From assembly GCA_947444305.1 (NCBI GenBank), contig CANEZP010000007.1, positions 1 through 64,000 of the forward strand: a stretch of DNA of 64,000 nt, written 5' to 3'. This document shows positions 42,876-52,280 of the stretch, one piece after another (position 1 is the stretch's first letter; the number at the start of each line of letters is the position of its first letter). Below the pieces are notes generated by a model that searched no databases, was not told where the DNA came from, and saw only the letters and a program-made list of their open reading frames with translations. The position numbers were made by a program, and so were the translations under genes. The stretch comes from Pseudobdellovibrionaceae bacterium. GTDB lineage: Bacteria > Bdellovibrionota > Bdellovibrionia > Bdellovibrionales > UBA1609.

Positions 42876-43255
42876 GGTCTCTGCCCCGGCGAAGTGCCCC
42901 CAAGTAGAGGCCCTAACGATTCCGCAAAGCCCGTCCATCCCTGCGAAGCCTCTTCGAACCGGCATCCAGCCGGTCCGACCTAAAAAATGAAGAAGGTTTT
43001 CCCCTCTCAAAAAAGGAAAAAACCTTTACAGCCCTTGAAGGACAAAACGTATTTGAATTCTTCGATCTCGACGGACCCACCAAAAGAAAAACCTCCCAAA
43101 CATTCAATTTCCGACGCCGCGGACGGCGTCGGAACGCCACTGCCAGGACGCTAGATCCCTGCACCACACAAATGGGGCCTTCAAAGCACAGACTACGCAC
43201 CGCCAAAAGACAAAAAACCGTTGTTTTATAAGGAGCGATGGTCTAGAAACACCGC
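42876..43255. other. Intergenic region upstream of the RAYT gene
   Basis: It contains an inverted repeat AAGGTTTT...AAAACCTT (about 42992-43026), then the REP-like repeat at 43089-43186, then AAGGAG (43229-43234), which is 21 bp before the ATG and so too far to be a good ribosome site. No gene is convincing. Confidence 0.6.
43089..43186 (+). repeat. REP-like structured repeat, copy 2
   Basis: Starts AAACCTCCCAAA like copy 1, with stem 43109-43119/43124-43134 (11 bp, perfect) and the same CGGA loop. The stem sequence differs from copy 1 on both arms in a compensating way. The distal flank (AGATC, then GGCC and AAAG) also matches. It lies 70 bp upstream of the transposase gene. Confidence 0.8.
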
Positions 43256-43786
43256 ATGTCGAACCGCAAACGCCAACAAGAATTCAAGGGAGAGGGACTC
43301 CAAAGACCGAAAGACTCATTCGGCGGTGCGGACCTCAAAGGAAACCCGAAGAAGGCTCGCCCGTTGGACTCTAAGCTGCCGATTCACCTCACATTAAGGG
43401 CCACGAAGAGCGTCCTAAGAACCCCAAAGCATTTCGGCATCGTCGAACGCATCATTAGCGAAGTCGCGAAGAAGCATGGCGTGAAGATTTATAAGCGCGC
43501 GAACGTGGGCAATCACCTCCACATGGCGATTAAGCTTCCGCGGGTTAAGCGGTGGGCGGCGTTCATACGGGAGCTTACGGGGCGTCTGGGCTTAGCTTTG
43601 AAAGGCGTCATGGGTGGGGAAAGGCTCTGGGCTTACCGGCCGCACACGCGCATCGTGCGGGGGTGGAAGAAGGCGTTCGGGATCGTTAAGGAATATATTG
43701 AATTGAATCAGCGGGAGGCCGAGGGATTTATCTCGCGCAAAGATATCAAGACGCTAAAGGACCTCCGCCTAATCTTCGACGGGTAG
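43256..43786 (+). CDS. REP-associated tyrosine transposase (Y1/HUH, IS200-like RAYT)
   Basis: 176 aa. The HUH motif is NHLHMAIKL, and the nucleophile is likely the Tyr of VKEYIELNQREAEGF. The N-terminal ~40 residues are basic. RAYTs cut and join single-stranded DNA at hairpins of REP elements and are usually single-copy chromosomal genes. The structured repeat just upstream and its second copy at 33068 are the natural substrates (inference). Confidence 0.82.
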   Translation: MSNRKRQQEFKGEGLQRPKDSFGGADLKGNPKKARPLDSKLPIHLTLRATKSVLRTPKHFGIVERIISEVAKKHGVKIYKRANVGNHLHMAIKLPRVKRWAAFIRELTGRLGLALKGVMGGERLWAYRPHTRIVRGWKKAFGIVKEYIELNQREAEGFISRKDIKTLKDLRLIFDG

Positions 43787-43961
43787 GTCAATCGAGTTTG
43801 TAGGGAGTACAGACTTGTCTAACGAAAAATGCGCGCCAACTTTCAAAAATCTCGCACGAATTCCATTCTCCAGAGGGAGATCCCGCACTTACGCGGCGGG
43901 TACAGCGTTTGCTATAGGGACCAGCACGAGTCAGGGTCCCAAGTAAATATCTGGAGTAGCG

Positions 43962-44225
43962 ATGAGAATGTTCTCGAGTGGCACGCAAGGGTTGGGTTGG
44001 TTCTTAGCCGGAATGCTGTTGCTCTCATCGCAGGCTTGGGGCCTTGATCTCGATGTTGTCATCGCGCAAAACGAAAGCAGCTCGGCGCAAATTTTAGGCA
44101 CCTTAGGTCGCGATAAACAAGTCAACGCAACGACCTCAAAGTCGACCGCTAAGATGGTTCACGTGAAACTCCTGAAGAAGAATAAAAAAGCAAAAGCCCG
44201 CAAGCACCGTAAAAGCCGCGCCTAA
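43962..44225 (+). CDS. Small exported basic protein
   Basis: 87 aa with a signal peptide (LGWFLAGMLLLSSQAWG) and a very basic C-terminus (KLLKKNKKAKARKHRKSR). CTGGAG is the ribosome site. No family recognised. A hairpin GGGACC/GGTCCC lies just upstream (about 43917-43940). Confidence 0.6.
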   Translation: MRMFSSGTQGLGWFLAGMLLLSSQAWGLDLDVVIAQNESSSAQILGTLGRDKQVNATTSKSTAKMVHVKLLKKNKKAKARKHRKSRA

Positions 44226-44261
44226 GTTGCCGAGCGCAAACGATTCTGCTAGTCATGGGTT

Positions 44262-45017
44262 ATGAATCCCTTAAAGCCTGACGAAATCCCGAAAATGCGT
44301 GCCGCAGGTAAGCTTGCCGCGCGAACTCTCGAACATGCCGGTAAGTGGGCCCGCGCGGGGGTCACCACTAACGAAATCAATCAGATCGTGCATGATTTTA
44401 CGCTTTCGGCCGGCGCGATCCCGGCGCCGCTGGGCTACCACGGTTTTCCGAAGTCGGTTTGTACCTCGGTCAATTCTTTGATCTGCCACGGGGTCCCCGA
44501 CGACACGCCGCTAAAAGACGGGGACATTATTAATATCGACGTCACCTGTATCTTGGATGGCTATTTCGGCGATACTTCGCGCACTTTCTTTGTGGGCAAT
44601 GTCTCCGACAAAGCGCGCGACCTGACCGACGTTGCCGAAAAAGCGATGTGGAAAGGGATCGAAGAAATTCGGCCCTTCGCCACGACGGGCGACATCGGCT
44701 TTGCCATAAACAAGTTCGTCACCAAGCGCGGCTACCACGTCGTTAGGGAAATTGGCGGGCACGGTATCGGCACGACCTTCCACGGCGACCCGTGGATTCC
44801 GTCCTTCGGTAAGAAGGGGCGGGGGCCAAAGCTTACGCCGTGGTCTTGCATTACGGTCGAGCCGATGGTCAATGAGACCGACGCCGCCATCGACGAGTTT
44901 GATATTCCCGGCAGCGAGATTAAGTATTATCACACCATGGACCGCACGCTTTCGGCCCAATTCGAGCACACCGTGTTGATCACCAATGCGGGCTTCGAGA
45001 TCATGACCCAGGTTTAG
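44262..45017 (+). CDS. map: Methionine aminopeptidase type I
   Basis: 251 aa. Metal-ligand blocks of Met[22 protein letters not shown] (two Asp), GGHGIG (His), and ITVEPMVN (Glu) and QFEHTVLIT (Glu). It also has an H in LICHGVPDD for substrate binding. It removes initiator Met co-translationally. The N-terminal zinc finger of eukaryotic type is absent. Confidence 0.95.
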   Translation: MNPLKPDEIPKMRAAGKLAARTLEHAGKWARAGVTTNEINQIVHDFTLSAGAIPAPLGYHGFPKSVCTSVNSLICHGVPDDTPLKDGDIINIDVTCILDGYFGDTSRTFFVGNVSDKARDLTDVAEKAMWKGIEEIRPFATTGDIGFAINKFVTKRGYHVVREIGGHGIGTTFHGDPWIPSFGKKGRGPKLTPWSCITVEPMVNETDAAIDEFDIPGSEIKYYHTMDRTLSAQFEHTVLITNAGFEIMTQV

Positions 45018-45037
45018 ACATTTCGCGTCTGTCGGAG

Positions 45038-45102
45038 GTACGTCTTTTATGCCGTACCGCGAGCAGCGTAGTTGCCATCGTTCGGGAGCGCCGATATGCT
45101 GC
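45038..45102 (+). promoter_or_regulatory. Two hairpins in the ahcY leader (possible cis-regulatory RNA)
   Basis: GGTACG (45038-45043) pairs with CGTACC (45054-45059); GCAGCGTA (45063-45070) pairs with TATGCTGC (45095-45102) with one G-U. The leader between map and ahcY is 110 bp. An S-adenosylhomocysteine riboswitch would be expected at such a gene, but the known consensus is not clearly present. Confidence 0.3.
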
Positions 45103-45127
45103 CTCCACACAATCACGAGGTAAACAT

Positions 45128-46618
45128 ATGCGCGAGGTTTCTAAGATGAAGGCCACTAAGAATAACGGCGTCAAAGCCATGAAAGCCAATCCCAAAGCGA
45201 GCAAAGACTCGAAACCGGGCGACAACAAGTCGAAGAAACCGGCCGTCGCATTAGCCGCGGCCACCAAGGTCAACGGCAAGATCGCCGGCACCGCCGACGT
45301 CGATTACAAAGTCTGCAAAGCCGCGATGAATGATCCCGCAGCCTTCGCCGAAATGGCGCGCTGGGGCCGTGAAGAAATCAAAATTGCCGAAACCGAAATG
45401 CCCGGCCTGATGGCTTTGCGCAAAGAATTTGGCAAATCGAAACCGCTTAAGAACGTAAGAATCGCGGGCTGCTTGCACATGACGATTCAAACCGCGGTCT
45501 TGATCGAAACTCTCGTTGAGCTCGGCGCAAAAATCCGCTGGTCTTCATGCAATATCTTTTCGACTCAAGATCACGCGGCCGTAGCTATGGCCGCGGCCGG
45601 CATCCCGGTCTTCGCTTGGAAAGGTGAGACCGAAGCCGAAGCCGCTTGGTGCATCGAACAAACGATCACCGGCTGGGGCGACGGCGGTTTCGACATGATC
45701 CTCGACGACGGTGGTGATTTGACGAACATGATGCACGAGCCGCGCTTCGCGAAGCACATGAAACAAATCGTCGGCATCTCGGAAGAGACGACCACGGGCG
45801 TTCACAATCTTCATAAATTGCACGAAGCCGGTAAACTGCGTTGCCCGGCCATCAACATTAACGATTCGGTCACCAAAACTAAGTTCGATAACTTGTACGG
45901 CTGCCGCGAATCGCTGGCCGACGGTATCAAGCGCGCGACCGACGTTATGCTCGCGGGCAAAAAAGTCGTCGTCGCCGGTTACGGGGACGTGGGCAAAGGT
46001 TGCGCGACTTCGATGAAGTCGTACGGCGCACGCGTTCTGATCACCGAAATCGATCCCATCTGCGCGCTGCAAGCCGCGATGGAAGGTTTTGAGGTCGTTA
46101 CGATGGAAGAAGCCGTTGAAGAAGGCGACATCTTCGTCACCGCGACGGGCTGCCTCGACATCATCACCGAAAAGCATTTCAAAAAAATGAAAACCGGTTC
46201 GATCGTTTGCAACATCGGTCACTTCGATATCGAGATCGACATGGCTTGGTTAAACAAAAACACGCAACAACGTGAAGTTAAACCGCAAGTCGATATCCAT
46301 ACGTTCAAAGACGGCCGCGAGATCATCGTTTTGGCCAAAGGCCGTTTGGTGAACTTAGGTTGCGGAACGGGTCACCCCTCGTTCGTTATGTCGACTAGCT
46401 TCACGAACCAAGTGCTCGCGCAGATGGAACTTTGGGGCAACCGCTCGAAGTACAAAGAGATCGGCGTTTACTTGCTTCCGAAAGAGCTCGACGAAAAAGT
46501 CGCTTCGCTTCACTTGGAAAAATTGGGCGTTCGTTTGACCAAGCTTTCCGACAAACAGTCGAAGTACTTGGGCGTCGAACAAGCCGGTCCGTTCAAGCCT
46601 GAACACTACCGTTACTAG
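45128..46618 (+). CDS. ahcY: Adenosylhomocysteinase with Lys-rich N-terminal extension
   Basis: 496 aa. Core motifs: [58 protein letters not shown]-binding [13 protein letters not shown], and C-terminal KPEHYRY. It splits SAH to adenosine and homocysteine using bound NAD+. The first ~48 residues are an additional Lys/Ala/Asn-rich segment ([12 protein letters not shown] and so on) not needed for the fold, resembling the tail of the SWIB protein. CGAGG before the ATG supports this start; an internal Met at residue 7 is possible. Confidence 0.95.
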   Translation: MREVSKMKATKNNGVKAMKANPKASKDSKPGDNKSKKPAVALAAATKVNGKIAGTADVDYKVCKAAMNDPAAFAEMARWGREEIKIAETEMPGLMALRKEFGKSKPLKNVRIAGCLHMTIQTAVLIETLVELGAKIRWSSCNIFSTQDHAAVAMAAAGIPVFAWKGETEAEAAWCIEQTITGWGDGGFDMILDDGGDLTNMMHEPRFAKHMKQIVGISEETTTGVHNLHKLHEAGKLRCPAININDSVTKTKFDNLYGCRESLADGIKRATDVMLAGKKVVVAGYGDVGKGCATSMKSYGARVLITEIDPICALQAAMEGFEVVTMEEAVEEGDIFVTATGCLDIITEKHFKKMKTGSIVCNIGHFDIEIDMAWLNKNTQQREVKPQVDIHTFKDGREIIVLAKGRLVNLGCGTGHPSFVMSTSFTNQVLAQMELWGNRSKYKEIGVYLLPKELDEKVASLHLEKLGVRLTKLSDKQSKYLGVEQAGPFKPEHYRY

Positions 46619-46632
46619 ACCTTAAGCAGGGC

Positions 46633-46654
46633 AAGGGCGCGACATTGCGCCTTT
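46633..46654 (+). terminator. Hairpin after ahcY
   Basis: AAGGGCGC, loop GACATT, GCGCCTTT. The stem is short with a brief T tract, so a moderate terminator. Confidence 0.5.
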
Positions 46655-46659
46655 CGCCG

Positions 46660-46691
46660 TTGACACCTTTTCATTAAGTTTTCAGTATAGT
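46660..46691 (+). promoter_or_regulatory. Candidate promoter of the paoABC-like operon
   Basis: TTGACA at 46660-46665 and TATAGT at 46686-46691, but the 20-bp spacer is long, so one box may be misassigned. Confidence 0.35.
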
Positions 46692-46731
46692 ACCCGCCGG
46701 TAAACAAAGCGTTTTCCCGGCGGAGGTTCGT

Positions 46732-47340
46732 ATGTCCGAGGAGAACTCTAAAGTTTCACGGCGCTCCTTCTTGCGCCACGCGGGCGTAGCGGGTGCCGGA
46801 GTCGCGGCCTTACCGCTCATCAGCAATGCGCAAAATGCGCCGCCCATCAGCGAATCCGAAAAGCCTTACGTACCCGACGGCGCGCAAGACGTGCGGTTGA
46901 ATATCAACGGCAAAAACTATGATTTAAAGATTGAACCACGCGTAACGCTGCTCGACTGCTTGCGGGAGAATCTGAACCTGACCGGCACGAAGAAGGGCTG
47001 CGACCATGGTCAGTGCGGGGCTTGCACCATTCACGTGAACGGCAAGCGCGTGAACTCGTGTTTGAGTCTCGCGATCGCGCACCAGGGCGATGCGATCACC
47101 ACGATCGAAGGCTTAGGTACGACGCAAAAGCCGCACCCGATGCAAAAAGCGTTTATGGAACACGATGCTTACCAATGCGGTTACTGCACGTCGGGCCAAA
47201 TCATGTCGGCAACGGCACTGCTCAAAGAGCCATGCGGCAAAGCGGCCGGTGACGTGCGCGAGGCGATGAGCGGAAACATCTGCCGTTGCGGCGCCTACAA
47301 AAATATCCTCGAAGCGATTCAAGACGTGAGGGGTGTGTAG
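46732..47340 (+). CDS. paoA: Periplasmic aldehyde dehydrogenase 2Fe-2S subunit (PaoA/YagT type)
   Basis: 202 aa. Tat signal SRRSFLRHAG at the N-terminus, then ferredoxin-type cluster ligands in CDHGQCGACTIHVNG...NSCLS and CGYCTSGQ...CRCGAY. These give two 2Fe-2S clusters that relay electrons from the molybdenum site. CGGAGG is the ribosome site. The last base of its stop is the first of the next start. Confidence 0.92.
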   Translation: MSEENSKVSRRSFLRHAGVAGAGVAALPLISNAQNAPPISESEKPYVPDGAQDVRLNINGKNYDLKIEPRVTLLDCLRENLNLTGTKKGCDHGQCGACTIHVNGKRVNSCLSLAIAHQGDAITTIEGLGTTQKPHPMQKAFMEHDAYQCGYCTSGQIMSATALLKEPCGKAAGDVREAMSGNICRCGAYKNILEAIQDVRGV

Positions 47341-48305
47341 TGCAATCCTTCGGTTATAAAAAAGCGGGCAGCCTCGACGAGGCTGCGAGGACGGGCGCCG
47401 ACGGAATAAAATTTTTGGGCGGCGGCACCACTTTGATCGATCTTATGAAGCTTGAAGTCGAACGGCCGAAAGCGTTGGTCGACATCACGGCGTTGCCGCT
47501 CGCCGCGATCGAAAAGCAAAAAGACGGCGGCGTAAAAATCGGCGCGACCGTGCGTAACTCGGATCTCGCGCACAATGATTACATAAAGAAAAACTACGCC
47601 GTTTTGTCGCAGGCGTTACTCGCGGGGGCGTCGGCGCAACTGCGCAATAAAGCGACGACCGCGGGCAATTTACTTCAACGTACGCGCTGCACCTATTTCC
47701 GGGATCCGTCGAGGGCGTGCAACAAGCGCGTGCCCAAAAGCGGGTGCGGCGCGATCGGCGGTCACAACCGCAATCTAGCCATTCTCGGGACCAGTAACGA
47801 TTGCATCGCGACGAATCCGTCGGACATGAACGTGGCGATGATGGCCCTCGGCGCGCGTGTTCACGTGCTCGGCGAAAAAGGGGAGCGATTCATCAACATC
47901 GATGAATTTTATCTTCTGCCCGGCAACACGCCCGAAAAAGAAACCGTGCTTCAGCCCGGCGATCTTATCACGGCGGTAAGCTTGCCGGCTTTGCCCGCCG
48001 GCACGGTGACGTCGTATTTGAAACTGCGCGACCGTGCTTCGTACGAATTTGCGTTAGCCTCGAGCGCGGTCGTCGCGAGTATCCAGGGCGGTAAACTCAC
48101 GCGTCTAAGATTCGCGATGGGCGGCATCGGGACGAAACCCTGGCGTAACCCCGAAGCCGAAAAAGTATTGCTTAACGGCGGCACGATTCAAGACGCGGTC
48201 GCCTTTTTTTTGAAAGACGCTAAACCGCAAAGCGAAAACGGTTTCAAAGTCGAACTCGCTAAACGCTGCCTGACTCATTCACTTAAAAACGCACTAAAGG
48301 CTTAA
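47340..48305 (+). CDS. paoB: FAD-binding subunit of the xanthine-dehydrogenase family (PaoB type)
   Basis: 321 aa, GTG start at the TAGTG overlap. FLGGGTTLIDLMK is the FAD loop. A Cys-rich insert CTYFRDPSRACNKR...SGCGA matches the 4Fe-4S binding segment of PaoB. It accepts electrons from the 2Fe-2S subunit. Confidence 0.9.
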   Translation: MQSFGYKKAGSLDEAARTGADGIKFLGGGTTLIDLMKLEVERPKALVDITALPLAAIEKQKDGGVKIGATVRNSDLAHNDYIKKNYAVLSQALLAGASAQLRNKATTAGNLLQRTRCTYFRDPSRACNKRVPKSGCGAIGGHNRNLAILGTSNDCIATNPSDMNVAMMALGARVHVLGEKGERFINIDEFYLLPGNTPEKETVLQPGDLITAVSLPALPAGTVTSYLKLRDRASYEFALASSAVVASIQGGKLTRLRFAMGGIGTKPWRNPEAEKVLLNGGTIQDAVAFFLKDAKPQSENGFKVELAKRCLTHSLKNALKA

Positions 48306-48306
48306 A

Positions 48307-50517
48307 ATGGATAAAATCCAAACGGTAAAACCTAGTCGCGAAGCCAGGCACGATGCGCCCTTAAAAGTTACGGGCCAGGCGAAATACACTTCCGATTTTA
48401 ACTTTCCGCGCATGGCTTACGCCGTGCCGGTTTGCGCGACCGTGGGTAAAGGTAAAATCCGCGCGATTGATTCCAGCTCGGCCCGCGCGATGAAAGGCGT
48501 GCTCGGAGTCTACTCGCGCGAGAACATCGGCGCCCTTTACCGGCCGACCAAAGAAGCGAGCATGGATTACCGCATCGACGAAGCGCGTCCGCCTTTCGAA
48601 GACGACCTCATTACTTATTACGGGCAATACGTGGCCGTCGCGGTCGCCGAAACTTTTGAACTCGCGCAGGCGGCCGCGAAAGCCGTGAAGGTTTCGTACG
48701 TGAGCGAGAAACCGAAGCTCGGCGGCAAACTTGAGCAGGAAGACTTGAAGAAGACCGATCACGAACGGGGCGACGCCGCGAAAGCGTTCGCGCAGGCGGA
48801 AGTAAAAGTCGATCACGTTTACGTCACGCCAACCGAAGTTCACAATCCGATCGAGCTCCACGCGACGGTCGCGCATTGGACTTCACCCGACAAAGTCACC
48901 CTGTATGAAACTTCGCAAGCGATTCACGCGCAAAGAAACGTGATGGCGCAAATCCTCGGCATTCCGCGGGAGAACGTGCAAGTCATCACGAAATTCTTAG
49001 GTTCCGGCTTCGGCGGTAAACTCTGGTGCTGGCCCCACAGCGCGATCGCCGCGGCTACCGCACGTAAGCTTAATCGTCCGGTTAAATTAGTGACCGACCG
49101 GCACATGGCGTTCACGAACGTGGGCCACCGCCCGCGCACCGAGCAGCGCATTCAGCTCGGCGCCGATAAGAACGGAAAGTTCAAAGCGCTGATCCACGAT
49201 TACGCCAGCCAGTCGAGCATGGACGATGAATACAAAGAAAACTGCGGTGAAGTGAGCGGCTTTCTTTACGGCGTATCCGATGTGAAAGTCACTTCGGGCG
49301 TCGCGCGCAGAAACCAAAGCGTGCCGACCGCGATGCGCGGTCCCGGCGCGGTGCCCGGATTACACGCTTTGGAAAGCGCGGTTGATGAACTGGCGATCGC
49401 TTTAAACATGGATCCCGTCGCGCTCCGTATTCTGAACGACACCAACGACGATCAAATGACGAAGAAGCCGTTTTCGTCCCGCCATTTAAAAGAGTGCCTT
49501 GAGCTCGGCGCGCAAAAATTCGGCTGGTCGAAACGAAACGCGAAGATCGGGTCGATGAAAGACGGCGACGAGATCATCGGCTACGGCGTGGCCGCGTGCA
49601 CTTGGCCCGCGCGCCGGCTCGATGCCGACGCCGCGGTTGAATTCACAAGAGACGGCCGCGTGAAAATTTCTTGCGGCACGCACGACGTGGGTACCGGCAT
49701 GTACACGGTCCTCGCGAACATCGTGCACGAGGAGACGGGGATCGCGAAAGACAAGATCGACGTTGAGCTTGGTGACACGAACCTTCCGAAAGGTCCGATC
49801 GCCGGTGGTTCGATGGCCACCGGCTCGGTCGTGCCCGCGGTGGTCGAGGCGTGCAAGAAAGCGAAAAAGAATTTGCTTACCGCCGCGACAAAAATCCAAA
49901 GTTCGCCGTTCAAAGGTTTGAAGGACGACGAAATTAAATTCGAAAAGGGTCTCGTCACAGGCAAACGCGGCGGCAAAATGGATTTCGCTTCGCTGCTTAA
50001 AAAACTCAACATGAGTTCGGCCGCGGGTCTTGCGTCGGTCAAGGGCAACATGGCGGCGATGGATAAAGAGAAGTTCTCGACAAAATCCTTCGGCGCGCAG
50101 TTCGTTGAGATCGGCTGGAATCCGCTGTTGGCAAAACTAAGAGTTCGCCGCGTGGTCAGCGTGATTGACGCCGGCCGGATCATTAACTTCCAACCCGCGC
50201 GTAACCAAATCGAGGGCGCGATCGTCATGGGCGTAGGTATGGGATTGTTCGAGTACGCCGTGACCGATGCGCGTGACGGCTTCATCGCGAACGCGAACTT
50301 GGCCGACTACGTTATGCCCGTGCACGCAGATTGCCCGGAGATCGACGTTACTTTCCTGGATTACCCGGATAAAGAAGCGAACGCTTACGGCGCGAGGGGC
50401 GTCGGCGAAATCGGTTTGGCCGGGATCGCGCCGGCGATTTGCGCGGCCGTGCACCACGCGACCGGCGTGCGCGTGCGCGAGTTGCCGGTTCGGATCGAAG
50501 ATTTATTAGCGACCTAA
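48307..50517 (+). CDS. paoC: Molybdopterin-binding catalytic subunit (PaoC/XdhA type)
   Basis: 736 aa. Aldehyde oxidase N-domain (VTGQAKYTSDFNFPRMAYAV) and Mo-cofactor blocks (LGSGFGGKLW, MRGPGAVPG, GTHDVGTGMYT). The catalytic base is Glu in YGARGVGEIGLAG near the C-terminus. It has no Tat signal, so export probably rides on PaoA. Aromatic or other aldehydes are the likely substrates. The usual dedicated chaperone gene (paoD/xdhC) is not next to it. Its end overlaps the convergent L,D-transpeptidase gene by 12 bp. Confidence 0.92.
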   Translation: MDKIQTVKPSREARHDAPLKVTGQAKYTSDFNFPRMAYAVPVCATVGKGKIRAIDSSSARAMKGVLGVYSRENIGALYRPTKEASMDYRIDEARPPFEDDLITYYGQYVAVAVAETFELAQAAAKAVKVSYVSEKPKLGGKLEQEDLKKTDHERGDAAKAFAQAEVKVDHVYVTPTEVHNPIELHATVAHWTSPDKVTLYETSQAIHAQRNVMAQILGIPRENVQVITKFLGSGFGGKLWCWPHSAIAAATARKLNRPVKLVTDRHMAFTNVGHRPRTEQRIQLGADKNGKFKALIHDYASQSSMDDEYKENCGEVSGFLYGVSDVKVTSGVARRNQSVPTAMRGPGAVPGLHALESAVDELAIALNMDPVALRILNDTNDDQMTKKPFSSRHLKECLELGAQKFGWSKRNAKIGSMKDGDEIIGYGVAACTWPARRLDADAAVEFTRDGRVKISCGTHDVGTGMYTVLANIVHEETGIAKDKIDVELGDTNLPKGPIAGGSMATGSVVPAVVEACKKAKKNLLTAATKIQSSPFKGLKDDEIKFEKGLVTGKRGGKMDFASLLKKLNMSSAAGLASVKGNMAAMDKEKFSTKSFGAQFVEIGWNPLLAKLRVRRVVSVIDAGRIINFQPARNQIEGAIVMGVGMGLFEYAVTDARDGFIANANLADYVMPVHADCPEIDVTFLDYPDKEANAYGARGVGEIGLAGIAPAICAAVHHATGVRVRELPVRIEDLLAT

Positions 50518-51630
50518 GTCCGCGGCGCGCGGGCGCGCAGTCTCGCGGCTTTCAACCACAACCAAGGTGCGTGAAAGACTCGGGCGCATGACCGGGGTCA
50601 CGCCGTCGGCTTCCATTTTGATATTGCCCGAACGATCGAAGTCAGGAATTTCGGGCGTAACGTCGTAGGTATTGAAACCCTGCGCCCGCTGTGCGGCCAA
50701 CTCTTTTGCGAACGAAGGCCCGGGTGCCGTTCGCTCAAAATTTCCGCCGGCCATTTCGCCCGGCGTGACCGGCCCGCCGGTGCGGCGAACTAACCAGAAC
50801 AGGTCGCGCGCATCGGCCCGGTTCATGCGAATGCAAGCGCCCGAGGCCCGGCGGCCTAATTTATCTTCGGTGCCGACGGGCGCGCGGTGGGTGGCGATCC
50901 CGCGCGGATGAAAAAATACGGCGTGGTCCATGGCAGCATCTTCCCAATCTCCGGAAACGTGATCGATGCTCAAACGGATCGGGGTCCAATAGCCGGTCGG
51001 CGTGTTCGAGAAGTAAGATGATTTAGGTGCGTGGTCCGACTCGGCCATCCCCGCGGCGTAACGGTCTTCGTTCGATAACTCAGGGATCTCACGGCCGGTG
51101 GACACCTTCGCGCCGTTTTTCACCAAGACGGGCATAGCATCGTCAATCTTTTGGTAAACATGAATAGTTTGTCCGGACTTCGCTTTATTAATGACGATAA
51201 CGACGTCGAAGTATTTCACTTTCCAGTCATCCGGATCGGCCATGCTGGCGTGATCGAACACGACGACCGGTTCTTTCGGAGCGCGCGGCATGCGGATCGC
51301 GGGGGCGGCCGGGCGAGGCGGAGGTTCTGCGCCACCGAAAAGGTCTTCGAAGAAATTCGCTTTGTGAATTAATCCGTCTTTTCCGTCCCCGGCGGAGGTT
51401 GCGGGCGCGGCCGGGCGTTCCTGTTCCGAAGCACGAATCACCTCGTCCATCAGCGCGTTCTGCTCATCGGCGCTTAGGCCGAGGCGGTGCACAAGCGAGG
51501 GATCGGCTTGTAAAAGCTGAATGCTTTTGGGAACCGGCTTGGTCGGTTCGGGCAACTTCGCCCAGGCATTCAACGAAAGTGTGGAGGTAAGCGCCAGCGC
51601 AACTAAAAGGGGGATATCTTGGGGGTACAT
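50506..51630 (-). CDS. L,D-transpeptidase (YkuD family)
   Basis: 374 aa with a signal peptide (to LNAWA). The YkuD domain lies at ~125-300; the active site is HRAPV...LGRRASGACIRM, with the catalytic Cys in SGACIRM. It makes 3-3 peptidoglycan cross-links or attaches proteins to the wall. Residues ~70-120 are Pro/Ala-rich linker. Predatory Bdellovibrio carry many such enzymes that modify prey wall (family context, not shown here). Confidence 0.88.
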   Translation of the reverse strand: MYPQDIPLLVALALTSTLSLNAWAKLPEPTKPVPKSIQLLQADPSLVHRLGLSADEQNALMDEVIRASEQERPAAPATSAGDGKDGLIHKANFFEDLFGGAEPPPRPAAPAIRMPRAPKEPVVVFDHASMADPDDWKVKYFDVVIVINKAKSGQTIHVYQKIDDAMPVLVKNGAKVSTGREIPELSNEDRYAAGMAESDHAPKSSYFSNTPTGYWTPIRLSIDHVSGDWEDAAMDHAVFFHPRGIATHRAPVGTEDKLGRRASGACIRMNRADARDLFWLVRRTGGPVTPGEMAGGNFERTAPGPSFAKELAAQRAQGFNTYDVTPEIPDFDRSGNIKMEADGVTPVMRPSLSRTLVVVESRETARPRAADLGR

Positions 51631-51743
51631 AAGGTAGGAAGAATTGCAGAATACATTCCTGCTTTAGGAGGCATCCCGGTCAATATAAACGCGCCGGGCG
51701 CGGGCGATGCCGTTTTTAGGCATCCACCTGACCAAACTTTTTG

Positions 51744-52181
51744 CTACCGGTCTTCATCCTCGAAATCGCAGACAACATTGAATGAATCTATAGGCGCGCC
51801 GTTGTACATGACCCCGGGGGGAGCTTTGATCCTTATGTCGGCCTCGGAAGAAACGACTTTGCCCGTAAACGGATTGATTGTGGTGATCTTAAGGTAGCCG
51901 TCGATTTGAAGTTGTCCAATCAGGGGAATCTCTTGCGGTAATCCTACGCGGCTCGCGTTCAACTGCGGTGTCTCCATAAAGAGTGCGCGCTCAGAAAGGT
52001 CAAAGCCTTTGCGATCGACTAAGTATTCTAGTGGCGGCAGCGCGAAGCGGCCCTCGCTTTGTACCGCGGGCGGTTTTTCGGCGAGGAACATTGAACAGGC
52101 GATCCGCGTTTTGAGATCGCCGTCTTGCGCATAAGTGAAAGGGGCGGTGATGAACATCGCAAGGACCAAAACCAGTTTCAT
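51744..52181 (-). CDS. Small exported protein of unknown function
   Basis: 145 aa from the ATG at 52181, with AGGAGG ideally placed upstream. Signal peptide KLVLVLAMFITAPFTYAQ. Two cysteines in the mature part (IACSM, VVCDFEDED) could form a disulfide. No domain recognised. Confidence 0.75.
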   Translation of the reverse strand: MKLVLVLAMFITAPFTYAQDGDLKTRIACSMFLAEKPPAVQSEGRFALPPLEYLVDRKGFDLSERALFMETPQLNASRVGLPQEIPLIGQLQIDGYLKITTINPFTGKVVSSEADIRIKAPPGVMYNGAPIDSFNVVCDFEDEDR

Positions 52182-52280
52182 AATCCTCCTAATCCTTGAG
52201 GTCTCCACCGTTATGAAACTAATTGTGGACAGTGGCTAGAATAATTTTGAATGGACCGCGTAAAGAATCGCGCGCGCGCT

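Noticed and set aside
43787-43961. Downstream REP copy flanking the RAYT gene
   Set aside because: The segment has a GGGACC/GGTCCC hairpin but none of the conserved repeat flanks or the CGGA-loop stem.
45018-45127. Named SAH riboswitch before ahcY
   Set aside because: Hairpins exist but the conserved SAH-aptamer core cannot be matched, so only an unnamed structured leader is reported.
45545-46222. 225-codon antisense frame in ahcY
   Set aside because: Shadow of a highly conserved enzyme gene on the other strand; no family similarity.
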